Source: Streptomyces sp. CB02923
GTDB lineage: Bacteria; Actinomycetota; Actinomycetes; Streptomycetales; Streptomycetaceae
Direction of reading: 5' to 3'
Assembly: GCF_001905005.1 (NCBI RefSeq)
Contig: NZ_LWKZ01000023.1
Coordinates: 1-64,000, forward strand
Length of the DNA: 64,000 nt
The position numbers and the translations under genes were made by a program. The notes under the pieces were generated by a model. It worked only from the letters and a program-made list of their open reading frames with translations. It searched no databases and was not told the origin of the DNA. Positions 25,602 through 34,457 of this stretch are shown here, piece after piece (the stretch's first letter is position 1; every line of letters starts with the position of its first letter).

Positions 25602-25922
25602 CGATCACCCCGTCCGTGACGCCGCCTCGTGCCGCGCTGTCGCCCGTCGGAAAAACACGATGCCCAGAGCCGGTGCGCGAATCAACCACATCCCGGCATA
25701 CCGATCGAGGGAACCTGAACCCGCCTGTTCGACATCCATAAACCTGGAGGCGCACGACGGCGTGCGCGACCGTGACGCCGTCGTAAGGGGGCGGTCGGAC
25801 CGGGTCCCTGGGGGAGCCGGGGGCGGCCGGCCGGCGGATCTTATTCTGGTGTCTTTCGCCTGAAGCGGCGGAGGTGGTGCCCGCCGCCCCGCCGGACATG
25901 AGTCTGCAAGGAGTTCGTCCCG
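25602..25922. other. 321-bp divergent promoter region
   Basis: Lies between the ATPase gene (left) and the lipoprotein esterase (right). A TTATTCT-like -10 element at about 25840 and AGGAG before the ATG at 25923 fit the right gene. No ORF with codon bias was found. Confidence 0.45.
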
Positions 25923-26948
25923 ATGAAGCGCCTGCGTACCAGTACCGCGGCCGTCGCCGCGGTGAGTCTGATGGCGATGGGGCTCGTGGCCGGCTGCGGT
26001 ACCAAGGACCGGGACGAGGTCGACGCCTCCCATGTGCCGCAGCTGCGCTCGCAGGCGCGCGAGGCGAGCAGCGGTATCGCCAAGGTCGTCCAGCCCACCG
26101 GGCCGCGTTCGCACTTCGTGACGCAGCGCACCACGGGCGACGACGGCACCAAGATAGTCAAGACCCGCTGGCACGGGAAGAAGTCCGGGTTCACCGGCGA
26201 CATATGGTCCTGGGTGCCGCCGCAGTACAACCAGCCCCAGTACGCCAAGAGCGGTTTCCCGGTCCTCATAGCGCTGCCCGGCGCGTACGGGTACCCGGAC
26301 AACTACTGGATCGGCGGTGACTTCAAGCTGGAGGAGAAGATCGCCGAATGGTCGCAGTCCGGCAAGACGCTGCCGTTCATCCTGGTGATGCCGGTCCTGA
26401 ACCCGAAGAAGAAGTACCACGACGGCAGTGACATTCCCGGTCAGCCGAAGATGGGCACCTGGCTGACGGAGGACGTCCCGGCCTTCGCCCGCGCCAACTA
26501 CCGCACGTACGACAGCCGCGACGGCTGGGCGTTCATGGGCTCCTCGTCCGGCGGTTTCGCGGGCCTGAAGGCCGTACTGAAGCATCCGAAGCAGTTCAAG
26601 GCGGTCATCGCCAACGGGCCGGACACCGTGCCGGACTCGCCGATGTGGAAGGGGCACCTCGCGGCGAAGCGCGCCAACGATCCGCGCCTGCTGGCCGAGC
26701 AGCTCAAGGCCAGGGGCGGTCCGGAGGTCTACCTCGCCTTCGAGCTGGGTTCGAAGGAGGAGGCGGTGCCGTACGTGAAGAAGTTCATCCGGGAGCACAC
26801 CGGCGGCCCGATCCACCACACGCTGTTCGAGATACCCGACGGCAAGCACAGCGGCCACACGTACATCCAGCGGATGCCGGAGTCGCTGCACTGGATCAGC
26901 GAGCAGATGCTCGGCCCGGTGCCGATGGAGGCCCGGCCGCAGTCCTGA
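25923..26948 (+). CDS. Lipoprotein esterase (alpha/beta hydrolase, esterase D-like)
   Basis: A 341-residue exported lipoprotein: a signal peptide with lipobox LVAGC near residue 25, then an alpha/beta hydrolase domain of the putative esterase (PF00756) type. The nucleophile elbow is GSSSGG, and the catalytic histidine is probably in DGKHSGHTY near the C-terminus. Relatives include actinobacterial mycolyltransferase-like and feruloyl-esterase-like proteins. Acting at the outer face of the membrane, it may cleave an ester of unknown type. AGGAG precedes the ATG. Confidence 0.8.
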   Translation: MKRLRTSTAAVAAVSLMAMGLVAGCGTKDRDEVDASHVPQLRSQAREASSGIAKVVQPTGPRSHFVTQRTTGDDGTKIVKTRWHGKKSGFTGDIWSWVPPQYNQPQYAKSGFPVLIALPGAYGYPDNYWIGGDFKLEEKIAEWSQSGKTLPFILVMPVLNPKKKYHDGSDIPGQPKMGTWLTEDVPAFARANYRTYDSRDGWAFMGSSSGGFAGLKAVLKHPKQFKAVIANGPDTVPDSPMWKGHLAAKRANDPRLLAEQLKARGGPEVYLAFELGSKEEAVPYVKKFIREHTGGPIHHTLFEIPDGKHSGHTYIQRMPESLHWISEQMLGPVPMEARPQS

Positions 26949-27010
26949 CCCCCCTGGAGGTCCGGTCGCAGTCCTGACCCCTTGCAGGTCCGGCCGCAGT
27001 TCTCTCTCCC
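26927..27010. repeat. Tandem 28-29-bp repeats over the esterase stop
   Basis: Three copies of a GGAGG(C/T)CCGGCCGCAGTCC-like unit start near 26927, 26956 and 26984. The first carries the last codons and the TGA of the esterase gene. Confidence 0.8.
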
Positions 27011-27110
27011 ATTACCTTCTTGGTGGCCCCGCAATGGGGCGCCCGGGGGCCGGTCGCCTACTGTGCCCTCAGGCGCGAACCCGAACGGTCCGGCAACGAG
27101 GAGTACGGCA

Positions 27111-27644
27111 ATGGAGCAGCGAGCACTGATCGCGGGCGTGGGCGGCAAGGAACCGGCGGTCGACCCCGCGGCCTTCACGGCGCCGACCTCCGTCGTCGTC
27201 GGTGACGTCACCCTCGGGCCGGGCGCCGGTGTCTGGTACCACGCGGTGCTGCGCGCCGACTGCGGCCCGATCGTGCTGGGCGCGGACAGCAACATCCAGG
27301 ACAACTGCACCGTGCACGTCGACCCCGGTTTCCCCGTGACGGTCGGTGAGCGGGTCTCGGTGGGGCACAACGCCGTCCTGCACGGCTGCACGGTCGAGGA
27401 CGACGTACTGATCGGTATGGGCGCCACCGTCCTCAACGGCGCGCAGATCGGCGCCGGGTCGCTGGTCGCGGCGCAGGCGCTCGTACCGCAGGGGATGCGG
27501 GTGCCGCCGGGGTCGCTGGTCGCCGGTGTGCCCGCCAAGGTCAAGCGTGAGCTGACCGAGGAGGAGCGTGACACCATCCGGCTCAACGCCACGATGTACG
27601 TCGAGCTGGCGAAGAGCCACCGGGCGGTGGCGGAGGAGCGCTGA
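27111..27644 (+). CDS. Gamma carbonic anhydrase family protein
   Basis: A 177-residue left-handed beta-helix protein of the gamma-class carbonic anhydrase family. Hexapeptide repeats run from residue 20 to 140; the three zinc-ligand histidines are in CTVHVD and GHNAVLHGC. The C-terminal helix (LTEEERDTIRLNATMYVELAK) is typical. The family interconverts CO2 and bicarbonate or acts as a structural relative. GAGGAG lies 8 bases before the ATG. Confidence 0.85.
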   Translation: MEQRALIAGVGGKEPAVDPAAFTAPTSVVVGDVTLGPGAGVWYHAVLRADCGPIVLGADSNIQDNCTVHVDPGFPVTVGERVSVGHNAVLHGCTVEDDVLIGMGATVLNGAQIGAGSLVAAQALVPQGMRVPPGSLVAGVPAKVKRELTEEERDTIRLNATMYVELAKSHRAVAEER

Positions 27645-27995
27645 GTGTGCGCGCCGGGCTCCTCTGGAAGCAGACCGCGACATTGCGGTCGTAGTTCACC
27701 TTCACGTTGATGTCCGCGCAGCGGCCGGTGGTGCGCGCCCAGCCGAAGTCGTCGGGCCACTGGGCCTGGTTGGCGCCGTCGAACTTCGCCTTGTACGACA
27801 CGGCGCCGCCGAAGCAAGTGGCCCGCACGCTCGTCGGCGGCGTGGCAATTGCGGGCCATGACCGAGGGAAGCTCTCAACGTAGCTGCGTGGAGCCGTGGT
27901 TGACCATCGCGTACCAGCCGAAGCCGGACACGTGGTTGATGCCGTGAACGTTCGGGAATGTGGACGGCGTCCGGGAATGTGGACGGTGTCCAGGT
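27645..27995 (-). pseudogene. Remnant of a secreted Cys-pair protein gene
   Basis: Two minus-strand segments in different frames look like parts of one protein: NHVSGFGWYAMVNHGSTQLR (about 27876-27945, ends in a TGA), and then VRATCFGGAVSYKAKF...RCADINVKVNYDRNVAVCF (about 27668-27825). The second motif resembles small secreted proteins of streptomycetes. There is no signal peptide and at least one frameshift, so the gene is dead. Confidence 0.55.
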
Positions 27996-28005
27996 TGTGC
28001 ACGGT
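27950..28005. repeat. 19-bp tandem repeat
   Basis: GT(T/C)CGGGAATGTGGACGG(C/T) at 27950 and 27969, with a decayed third copy at 27988. Confidence 0.8.
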
Positions 28006-28016
28006 GGTGCCGGGGC

Positions 28017-28118
28017 GTTCAAGGGCTGTCCGGTGGCCGGGCAGCGGGCCGTTCACTGGCTGTGCGGTGGCCGGACGCTGGACCGTTCAGGGGCTGTCCG
28101 GTGGCCGGGTGCCGGACA
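28017..28118. repeat. Three tandem 34-bp units upstream of the DNA ligase
   Basis: Units start exactly at 28017, 28051 and 28085, each beginning GTTCA followed by (A/C/G)(G/T)GGCTGT(C/G)CGGTGGCCGG. The array ends 19 bases before the ligase ATG and so lies in its promoter/leader region. Confidence 0.9.
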
Positions 28119-28137
28119 GCGGCCGATCATCGAGGGC

Positions 28138-29100
28138 ATGGTCCCGCCCGCCGTACCGCCCGACCTCAGGCCCATGCTGGCCACCCCCGGTCCGCTGCCC
28201 GCCGCCGGGGAGGAGGGGGAGTGGGCGTTCGAGGCGAAGTGGGACGGGGCGCGGTGTCTGGCCGACGCGCCGGGTGACGGGACGCTGCGGCTGGTCACCC
28301 GGGCGGGCAACGACGCGACGGCGACCTACCCCGAGCTGGCGCCGCTCGGTGAACACCTGCGGGACCGGCCCGCGGTCCTCGACGGCGAGGTGGTCGCCCT
28401 GGACGCCGGAGGGCGGCCGGACTTCGGGCTGCTGCAGCGCCGGATGGGCGTCACGAACCGGCGCCGCGCGGCCGCCCTGGCCGGGGACCACCCGGTCCAC
28501 CTCGTCCTGTTCGACGTGCTCTCCCTCGACGGGCGGCCGCTGCTGGAACTGCCGTACGTGGAACGCCGCGCCGCCCTGTCCGGGCTGCGGCTCGGCGACG
28601 GGCCGCACTGGTCGGTCCCGGCGTACGTCACCGGCCACGCGCGGGCGACCTGGGAGGTGACCCTGGACGCCGGCTTCGAGGGGGTCGTCGCCAAACGGCT
28701 GACGTCGCGCTACGCCCCCGGCGTCCGGTCGTCCGAGTGGCGCAAGACGAAGCACCTGGTGACCCTCGACGTGGTCATCGGCGGTTGGACGGAGGGCCGT
28801 GGCGGCCTCGCCGGGCTGCCCGGTGCCGTACTGGCGGGAGTGGACGAGCCGGACGGGCTGCGGTACGTCGGCTCCGTGGGGTCGGGGCTCTCCGGCCGCG
28901 AACGGCGGGAACTCGCCGGATATCTGGAGGTCGTACGGCGGGACACCACACCCTTCGTGAACCCGGTCGACGTGCCGGGCGCGCACTGGGCGGAGCCGCG
29001 GCTCGTCGCCGAAGTCACCTTCTCCGGCTGGACCACGGCCGGCCGCCTCCGGCAGCCGACCTGGCACCGGCTGCGCCCCGACCTCACCCGCCTGGACTGA
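28138..29100 (+). CDS. ATP-dependent DNA ligase (LigC/LigD-ligase type)
   Basis: A 320-residue stand-alone ATP-dependent ligase. The adenylation lysine is K34 in EAKWDGAR (motif I); DGEVVALD (motif III), EGVVAKR (motif IV) and WRKTKH (motif V) follow, then an OB-fold domain. This set matches the actinobacterial LigC-like and LigD ligase-domain enzymes, which seal nicks in repair or end-joining. No Ku or polymerase gene lies next to it. GAGGGC immediately precedes the ATG region. Confidence 0.9.
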   Translation: MVPPAVPPDLRPMLATPGPLPAAGEEGEWAFEAKWDGARCLADAPGDGTLRLVTRAGNDATATYPELAPLGEHLRDRPAVLDGEVVALDAGGRPDFGLLQRRMGVTNRRRAAALAGDHPVHLVLFDVLSLDGRPLLELPYVERRAALSGLRLGDGPHWSVPAYVTGHARATWEVTLDAGFEGVVAKRLTSRYAPGVRSSEWRKTKHLVTLDVVIGGWTEGRGGLAGLPGAVLAGVDEPDGLRYVGSVGSGLSGRERRELAGYLEVVRRDTTPFVNPVDVPGAHWAEPRLVAEVTFSGWTTAGRLRQPTWHRLRPDLTRLD

Positions 29101-29153
29101 TGCCTGATGCCTGATGCCCGATGCCCGATGCCTGGCGCCTGGCGCCTGGCACG
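29098..29153. repeat. Eight 7-bp tandem units starting on the ligase stop codon
   Basis: TGATGCC x3, CGATGCC x2, TGGCGCC x2 and TGGCACG follow one another from 29098. The TGA stop is the first three bases of the first unit. Confidence 0.95.
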
Positions 29154-29407
29154 GACGGGGTGCCGCCGCAAGTCGCCGAGCTGTGCCCCGGCGGGCGTGG
29201 CGAGCGGACCGGAGGCCGGATGCGCCGCGCTGACCTGCGCGTTCCGCGGTCGGCAGGCGCCGGGGCGGCCGGGCTGAAAAACCGTCGCGCGCGGGACCGG
29301 TGGAGTGGTCGCCGTCACCCGGTGGTTTGCCGTGCCGCCGCAGGGTGACCCGTCAGACGACGTAAAGCTCCAGCCAGCGTGTACGACCGGCAAGGAAGGG
29401 AGCGGCC
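29154..29407. other. 254-bp gap, promoter of the next small gene
   Basis: No gene with codon bias. GGAAGGGAG lies just before the ATG at 29408; no other element is clear. Confidence 0.4.
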
Positions 29408-29707
29408 ATGCCCTTGCTCGCCGCCCTCTGGCCTCTGGCGATGCTCGGACTCGTGATTGCCCTGGGCCGGTACGAAGACGTCATGCTCCGCCCCCGCCGA
29501 CCTCGTCAGCCACCGCCGGCCGAGCCACCGGCCACGACCGCCCACGGGCGGCAGTACGGCAGGCCGGGCCCGTACGGCCGGGCCGCCTCCATCGACCGCT
29601 TCCGGCACTCCTCGCCCCTGACCCGGCTCCCCGCCCACCCGGTGGTCTTCAAAGCCGGTGTACGCCGGCGGCTTCCGCACCGCCACGATCACCGGCCTTC
29701 CTCCTGA
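29408..29707 (+). CDS. Small membrane-anchored hypothetical protein (99 aa)
   Basis: MPLLAALWPLAMLGLVIALG forms one N-terminal membrane segment, followed by a long basic, Pro/Arg/His-rich tail. A strong GGAAGGGAG site precedes the ATG by 6 bases. No function is known; the basic tail could contact nucleic acid or phospholipid. Codon bias falls in the last third, so the true end may have been altered. Confidence 0.55.
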   Translation: MPLLAALWPLAMLGLVIALGRYEDVMLRPRRPRQPPPAEPPATTAHGRQYGRPGPYGRAASIDRFRHSSPLTRLPAHPVVFKAGVRRRLPHRHDHRPSS

Positions 29708-29909
29708 CCCGGCGGGTGGCCGGGAGCGGGGAGCGGCGCCGGCGGCTGTGTTCTCAACCGGCCCGGCGCCTGCCTTCCGGCGGCCGCTTGCGGAAGGCTG
29801 GGAGACGGGTAACTCACCGCCCCGTTCGGTAAACACCCCTTTTGTGTGACGGCTGGGATCAGGCGCTCCGCACCGTCAGGACGCGTCGGGTTCGCGTCGT
29901 TCCGGGCGC

Positions 29910-30242
29910 CTACGCCGCGGCGAGCGCGTCTGCCAGCGAGCTGTGCACCGGGATGGTGCGGTGCACCCCGGTGAGCCGGAACGCCTTGCGGACCATGGGC
30001 CGGTCCGCGGCCACGCTGAGCGTCACGCCGTGCTCCCGCGCGGTCCGCTGGCAGCTCAGGAGGGTTTGCAGTCCGGCCACGGTGATGATGGGGGCGCGCA
30101 GGTCGATGACGACCCCGTTGGCGGCGGGCGCGCGCAGCAAGTCCTCCAGACCGGCGGCGACCTGGCCGGTGTTGGCGATGTCGATGATCTCGGGAACCTC
30201 GATCACGAGGCGGTCGGCGATGTGATAGTTCGACAGGTACAT
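29910..30242 (-). CDS. STAS-domain protein (anti-sigma factor antagonist-like)
   Basis: A 110-residue single STAS domain. It keeps the fold pattern (VIEVPEIIDIANTGQVAAGLEDLL, VVIDLRAPIITVAGLQTLL), but at the usual phosphorylation site D-S-(S/T)-G the sequence is I-T-V-A-G, so the serine switched by kinases is missing. It may act as an unregulated antagonist or in another partner-switch complex. Confidence 0.8.
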   Translation of the reverse strand: MYLSNYHIADRLVIEVPEIIDIANTGQVAAGLEDLLRAPAANGVVIDLRAPIITVAGLQTLLSCQRTAREHGVTLSVAADRPMVRKAFRLTGVHRTIPVHSSLADALAAA

Positions 30243-30300
30243 GATGACTCCGGCACGGGACGTGACACGCCCCGTGTGGTTTCGGCATGGATGGGAAAGG

Positions 30301-31356
30301 TCAGTTCCGGGATGAGTCGCCCGGCGTCCGGCCGAGCGACAGGCGGCGCGGCACGCGCGGTGAAGTGCCGGTGCCGGGTGCGGGATCGGCCCCGGCGTTC
30401 GCGAGCCGGAGCGCGGGGCCCGGCCACCAGTCGTGTCCGCCCTGCTCCAGATGGCGCAGCAGCACGCCCTCGCGCAGCCCCCACGGGCAGATGGCGACCC
30501 GGTCGATGCCCATGCTTTTCATCGCCTGGTGGGCGACGACGGCGCCGGCCGGCGCCTGACGGCAACGGGCGGCCGAGATGCCCGGCAGTTCCGCCCGCTC
30601 GGCCGCGGTGAGCGCCGACAGCTGCCGCACCGCCTCCTTGAGGTCGGTACGGGCCAGCCGGCGCGCCACGAACGGGCCGTCGCGGCCGGGCGCCGCCCCG
30701 CACAGCCGGGCCAGCTGCTGGAACATCCGGGACGTGGCCACCACGGTGTGCGGCTCCTCCCAGCGCACCCGGGCCGCCACGTCCTTGAGCGAGGTGCGCA
30801 CGTACCCGCGCAACTCGCGCAGCGCCTCGGGGCGAGGGCGACCCTTGCCCGGCAGGAACTCCCGGGTCAGCCGCCCCGCACCCAGGGGAAGGGAGAAGGC
30901 GAAGTCCGGCAGGGCACCCCGGCCGAACGCGACCTCCAGCGAGCCCCCGCCGATGTCCAGCAGCGCCATCGGACCGGCCTGCAGCCCGACCCAGCGGCGC
31001 GCCGCGCGGAACGTCAGCTCCGCCTCCACCTCGCCCGGCAGCACCGCCAGCCGCATCCCGCTCCCGGCGCGTACCGTCTCCAGCACCTCGTCGCGGTTGG
31101 CGGCGTCCCGGACCACCGCCGTGGCGTAGGCGAATAGCCGGTCGCAGCGCCACCGGCCCGCCTGCTCCCTGGCCTGCGCCACCGCCGCGGCCAGGCGCCG
31201 CGCCGCTTCGGGAGGCACCGTCCCGTCCGTGGTCACGTGCTCGGCCAGGTGGACCGGACCCTTCAGGGAGTGCGCGGGCAGCGGTACGCCGCCGACCACT
31301 TCGCTGATGAGCAGGTGTACGGAGTTCGAACCGGCGTCGAGGACGGCTAAGCGCAT
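30301..31356 (-). CDS. Exopolyphosphatase/guanosine pentaphosphatase (Ppx/GppA)
   Basis: A 351-residue ASKHA-fold phosphatase. The nucleotide-binding motifs are LAVLDAGSNSVHLLI (phosphate 1) and LLDIGGGSLEV (phosphate 2). It would hydrolyse polyphosphate and/or pppGpp, linking phosphate storage and the stringent response. Actinomycetes usually have two such proteins. The ATG at 31356 begins the conserved core; frame upstream is probably non-coding. Confidence 0.9.
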   Translation of the reverse strand: MRLAVLDAGSNSVHLLISEVVGGVPLPAHSLKGPVHLAEHVTTDGTVPPEAARRLAAAVAQAREQAGRWRCDRLFAYATAVVRDAANRDEVLETVRAGSGMRLAVLPGEVEAELTFRAARRWVGLQAGPMALLDIGGGSLEVAFGRGALPDFAFSLPLGAGRLTREFLPGKGRPRPEALRELRGYVRTSLKDVAARVRWEEPHTVVATSRMFQQLARLCGAAPGRDGPFVARRLARTDLKEAVRQLSALTAAERAELPGISAARCRQAPAGAVVAHQAMKSMGIDRVAICPWGLREGVLLRHLEQGGHDWWPGPALRLANAGADPAPGTGTSPRVPRRLSLGRTPGDSSRN

Positions 31357-31703
31357 GCCGGTGCGGGTACCCCTTGCGGCCTGTTTCAGCGCCTGTGCCC
31401 CAGGGTGGCCGGTCCACACCGGACGGCCCGCACCGGCCGGTCAGTACCGGTCGGCCTTTCCGCACACCGGACGGGCCTTCCGCGCACCGGAAGGCCGCCC
31501 CGCACGCCAGGCGGGCTCCGGGACCGCCGCTGCCCGCGCAGCGCCCCGGCGCGGTCCGTCGGCCGCGCGCCCCGGTGCACGCCTGCGCCCCGGCCGGGAG
31601 CTTGCGGGGCCCGTTCCGGGATACCCGGGGAGGCATGTCCGGGGCGGCATACCCGCCCCACGACCGGCAGCCGCTGGACGGCCTGCCGAAGGGAGCACCC
31701 GTC
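31357..31703. other. 347-bp divergent region between Ppx and the GAF-ANTAR gene
   Basis: No clear gene. It has repeated CACCGG-(A/G)-(C/G)GGGCCTTCCG motifs around 31465-31500 and an ACCGGTcagtACCGGT dyad near 31438, which may be regulatory. Confidence 0.4.
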
Positions 31704-32453
31704 ATGTCACCGTCCGACCGGGAAGACCGGGAAGAACTGCTGATCACCGCCCTGCTGGAACTCGCCGACCCGGCCGGTGAACAGGACGGGTCCGGGCCCG
31801 TGGAGCGCCTGGCCGAGCACTGCCTGCGGCTCCCGGGCGTGCAGGCGGGCGGCGTGCTGCTGGGGCGCGACCGGGAGCAGCCCGCGCTGGCGGTGGGCTT
31901 CGGCGACGCCGCCGCCCGGCTGGAGCGGGTCCAGGTCGAACTCGACGAGGGCCCCTGCCGGGACGCCTGGCGTACGGGGGAGAGCCTGACCGACGTACCG
32001 CTGCGCCATCCGGGCTGCCGGGACCGCTGGCCGCACTTCACCGCCCGCGCGCTGGACGAGGGCTTCAGCGCGACCACCGCCCTGCCGGTGCGCTACCGGG
32101 CCCGGCGGCTGGGTGCCCTCAACCTCTTCCACCAGCACCGGGCACTGACTCGTAGGGCAGTGACACTGGGGCAGGCGCTGGCCGACGCCGTGGCCATCGG
32201 ACTGGCGTACCGGAAGGACCTGAACGGGCTCAGGGACCGGGCCGGACAGCTCCAGAGCGCCCTGGACAGCAGGATCGTCATCGAGCAGGCCAAGGGCGCG
32301 CTCGCCGAGCGCCTGGGCCGTACGCCCGACGACGCGTTCGTGCTGATGCGCGGCTACGCCCGCGCGCACCAGCGCAAGCTGACCGAGGTCGCCCGCCAGG
32401 TCATCGCCGGACCGGCCGGCTCCGGCCCGTTCGCGCGGCCCGGGACCGGCTGA
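31704..32453 (+). CDS. GAF and ANTAR domain protein (RNA-binding antiterminator)
   Basis: A 249-residue protein: a GAF sensor (about 20-170) and a C-terminal ANTAR domain (about 185-240: DSRIVIEQAKGALAERLG, then AFVLMRGYARAHQRKLTEVA). ANTAR domains bind paired hairpins in mRNA leaders and prevent termination. Such small GAF-ANTAR proteins are many in actinomycetes; their ligand is mostly unknown. AGGGAG lies upstream of the ATG. Confidence 0.9.
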   Translation: MSPSDREDREELLITALLELADPAGEQDGSGPVERLAEHCLRLPGVQAGGVLLGRDREQPALAVGFGDAAARLERVQVELDEGPCRDAWRTGESLTDVPLRHPGCRDRWPHFTARALDEGFSATTALPVRYRARRLGALNLFHQHRALTRRAVTLGQALADAVAIGLAYRKDLNGLRDRAGQLQSALDSRIVIEQAKGALAERLGRTPDDAFVLMRGYARAHQRKLTEVARQVIAGPAGSGPFARPGTG

Positions 32454-32485
32454 TCCGCTCGCACGGCGGGGGACCGGTTGATCCG
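32442..32485. repeat. 28-bp period duplication over the GAF-ANTAR stop
   Basis: GGGACCGG(C/T)TGATCCG occurs at 32442 and 32470. The TGA in the first copy is the gene stop; the second copy repeats it. Confidence 0.85.
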
Positions 32486-32633
32486 CCCGGGGCGTGTGTT
32501 CCCCCGTTCGCTCTCGGCTTCAGGCCGTTTCGCGACCGGGCCGTCGGGCACTCCGTACCGCATGGCACGGGAGGGACCGGACGTGCGGGGCGGGGACGGA
32601 ACGACAGCAGTGAGTTCTGGAGGCAGAAAAGCA

Positions 32634-33029
32634 ATGGATCACGGTACGAACAAGGCAGGCCCGGCCCGGGACGACATGATGAAGAAGGAACTTCAGGGCG
32701 AATTGAAGGCCGATCGTGCCCTGCGTGCCGCGGAGGACCACGAACTGGAGCCGTCGGGCGAGGACCAGCCCGCGGTGAGCCGCACCGCCGGTACCCCCAC
32801 GCCGGGCAGCGTTCCGGACGGTATGACACCGCAGGCCGTGGAAGTCCGTACCGAAATGGCCCAGCACCTGAGCCGCAGTCTGTACCCGGCAGATCGCGAC
32901 ACCATCATCAGCACACTCCGGCAGAACAACGCCCCGGACCGGCTGGTCGCACTGGCCCAGCGCCTTCCGGAGAACGAGCGGTACGAGAACGCGCAGCGCA
33001 TCGTGGAGTCACTGGGGCTCACCCGGTAG
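32634..33029 (+). CDS. DUF2795 domain protein
   Basis: A 131-residue soluble protein. Residues about 77-130 are a DUF2795 helical domain (YPADRDTIISTLRQNNAPDR followed by an ALAQRLP helix). The N-terminal half is polar and disordered. The family is found near stress and regulatory genes in actinomycetes; its role is unknown. GGAGG is 11 bases before the ATG. Confidence 0.85.
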   Translation: MDHGTNKAGPARDDMMKKELQGELKADRALRAAEDHELEPSGEDQPAVSRTAGTPTPGSVPDGMTPQAVEVRTEMAQHLSRSLYPADRDTIISTLRQNNAPDRLVALAQRLPENERYENAQRIVESLGLTR

Positions 33030-33158
33030 CGGCGCACCGCGACCGCGGAGCACCCGAACGACCGTCACCGACGTCGCCGGAGAACGCCCGGCACGGCGGG
33101 CCCGACGAGCGGCCCGCCGCGGGCGAGGAGCCGGCACCGCGCTGGAAAGAGAGCTGTC

Positions 33159-33626
33159 ATGTCCGATGAAGCGATGGGGGACGAGGTCTACCAGCCGTCC
33201 GCGTCCGACACCGAGACACCGTCCGGCGAACCCGACATGGAAGACGCTCTCGACGAGCCGGACTACGACGACATGCTGGACCAGGGCTACTCGCCGCCCG
33301 AGAAGCCCCTTGCGGTGAACCGGAAGGGCACCACCGCGAACGAGCAGCGCGAGGGCGAGAGCCTCGACGAGCGGCTCGCCGAGGAGGAGCCGGACGTCGA
33401 ACCGCCGGACGGCGACGGCATCGGCGACCAGCAGGACGCCGCGGGCGAACCCGTCGACGGCCAGGTGGGCGACGAGCGCGCCGGACGGATGACCGGCACC
33501 GACGAGGGCGACGCGCTGCGGCTGCGCAACGACGAGATCGGCCGCGACGTCGGCATCGACGGCGGGGCGGCGTCCGCGGAGGAGGCCGCGGTACACATCG
33601 TCGACGATCCCGACCTCTCGCGCTGA
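33159..33626 (+). CDS. DUF5709 acidic hypothetical protein
   Basis: A 155-residue, very acidic, probably disordered protein (repeated Asp/Glu and Gly, no membrane part). The DDMLDQGYSPPEKP and ESLDERLAEEEPDV segments are the DUF5709 signature of streptomycetes. Its function is unknown; it is often near general stress genes, as here beside DUF2795 and STAS/ANTAR genes. Confidence 0.85.
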   Translation: MSDEAMGDEVYQPSASDTETPSGEPDMEDALDEPDYDDMLDQGYSPPEKPLAVNRKGTTANEQREGESLDERLAEEEPDVEPPDGDGIGDQQDAAGEPVDGQVGDERAGRMTGTDEGDALRLRNDEIGRDVGIDGGAASAEEAAVHIVDDPDLSR

Positions 33627-33708
33627 GAGCCGCCGGGCGTCACGTGCCCGTGCCGGGAAGGTGGCCTCGCGCGGCGCCCGGCAGCCGCCCGTACCCGACC
33701 CGCCGCCG

Positions 33709-34317
33709 TCAGGAGGACGACGGCGGGTAGGCGTACTGGCGCAGCAGCCGTACCAGGTGTACGGCGTTCACCGCGAGGGTGCGCGTCGTGGCGGCCACGG
33801 TTTCCGGGGGCTCGTCCAGGTCCTGGTAGTCCGTGCCGTGCTGTGCTTCGCCCACCCAGTACGTGACGGCGTTGGGCGCGAGGGAGAAGCCGAGGTCGTT
33901 CAGGCCCTGGAAGAGGTCGGCGCTGACCTTGTGGGCGCCGTCCTCGTTGCCGACGACGGCGACGGCACCGGCCTTGCCGTACATCAGCTGCCGCCCCTGC
34001 GCGTCGGTTTCGGAGATGTCGGCGTTCATCCGCTCCAGCACCCGCTGGCACAGGCTGGACGGGTGGCCGAGCCAGATCGGGGTGGCCAGGAGCACGATGT
34101 CGGCCGCCAGGATCTTCTCGCGCAGCCCCGGCCAGGCGTCCCCGTCACCCAGGTCCACGGCGACGCCGGGACGGACGTCGTGGTCGGCGACGCGTACGGA
34201 CTCGCACTGCGCGCCGAGGCCGCCGAGTTCGGCCAGTACCTGGTCCGCCAGCAGCTGGCTGCTGGAGCGGGTGGGGGAAGGGTGCAGGGTGCAGACCAGC
34301 GCCAGGGCCCGGATCAT
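33709..34317 (-). CDS. Flavodoxin-like NAD(P)H-dependent oxidoreductase
   Basis: A 202-residue flavodoxin-fold protein: CTLHPSPTRSSSQ is the FMN-phosphate loop and LATPIWLGHPSS is the second flavin-binding loop. The closest type is the NADPH-dependent FMN reductase/quinone reductase group. It stands alone next to a DUF6328 gene. The physiological electron acceptor is unknown. Confidence 0.85.
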   Translation of the reverse strand: MIRALALVCTLHPSPTRSSSQLLADQVLAELGGLGAQCESVRVADHDVRPGVAVDLGDGDAWPGLREKILAADIVLLATPIWLGHPSSLCQRVLERMNADISETDAQGRQLMYGKAGAVAVVGNEDGAHKVSADLFQGLNDLGFSLAPNAVTYWVGEAQHGTDYQDLDEPPETVAATTRTLAVNAVHLVRLLRQYAYPPSSS

Positions 34318-34457
34318 GGCAGCTCCTCAGGAATCGGCAGGGCGTGAGACGCCGCGGTGCCCCGGTCACCGTGGTGTGGACGGTATCCCGGGTGCCCGCG
34401 TGCCGCCGTTCGACACGGGGGGCCGGAGGGGGGCCGGACGCCGCGGTGCGGCAGCGC

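Noticed and set aside
28017-28118. CRISPR array
   Set aside because: Units are directly tandem with no unique spacers.
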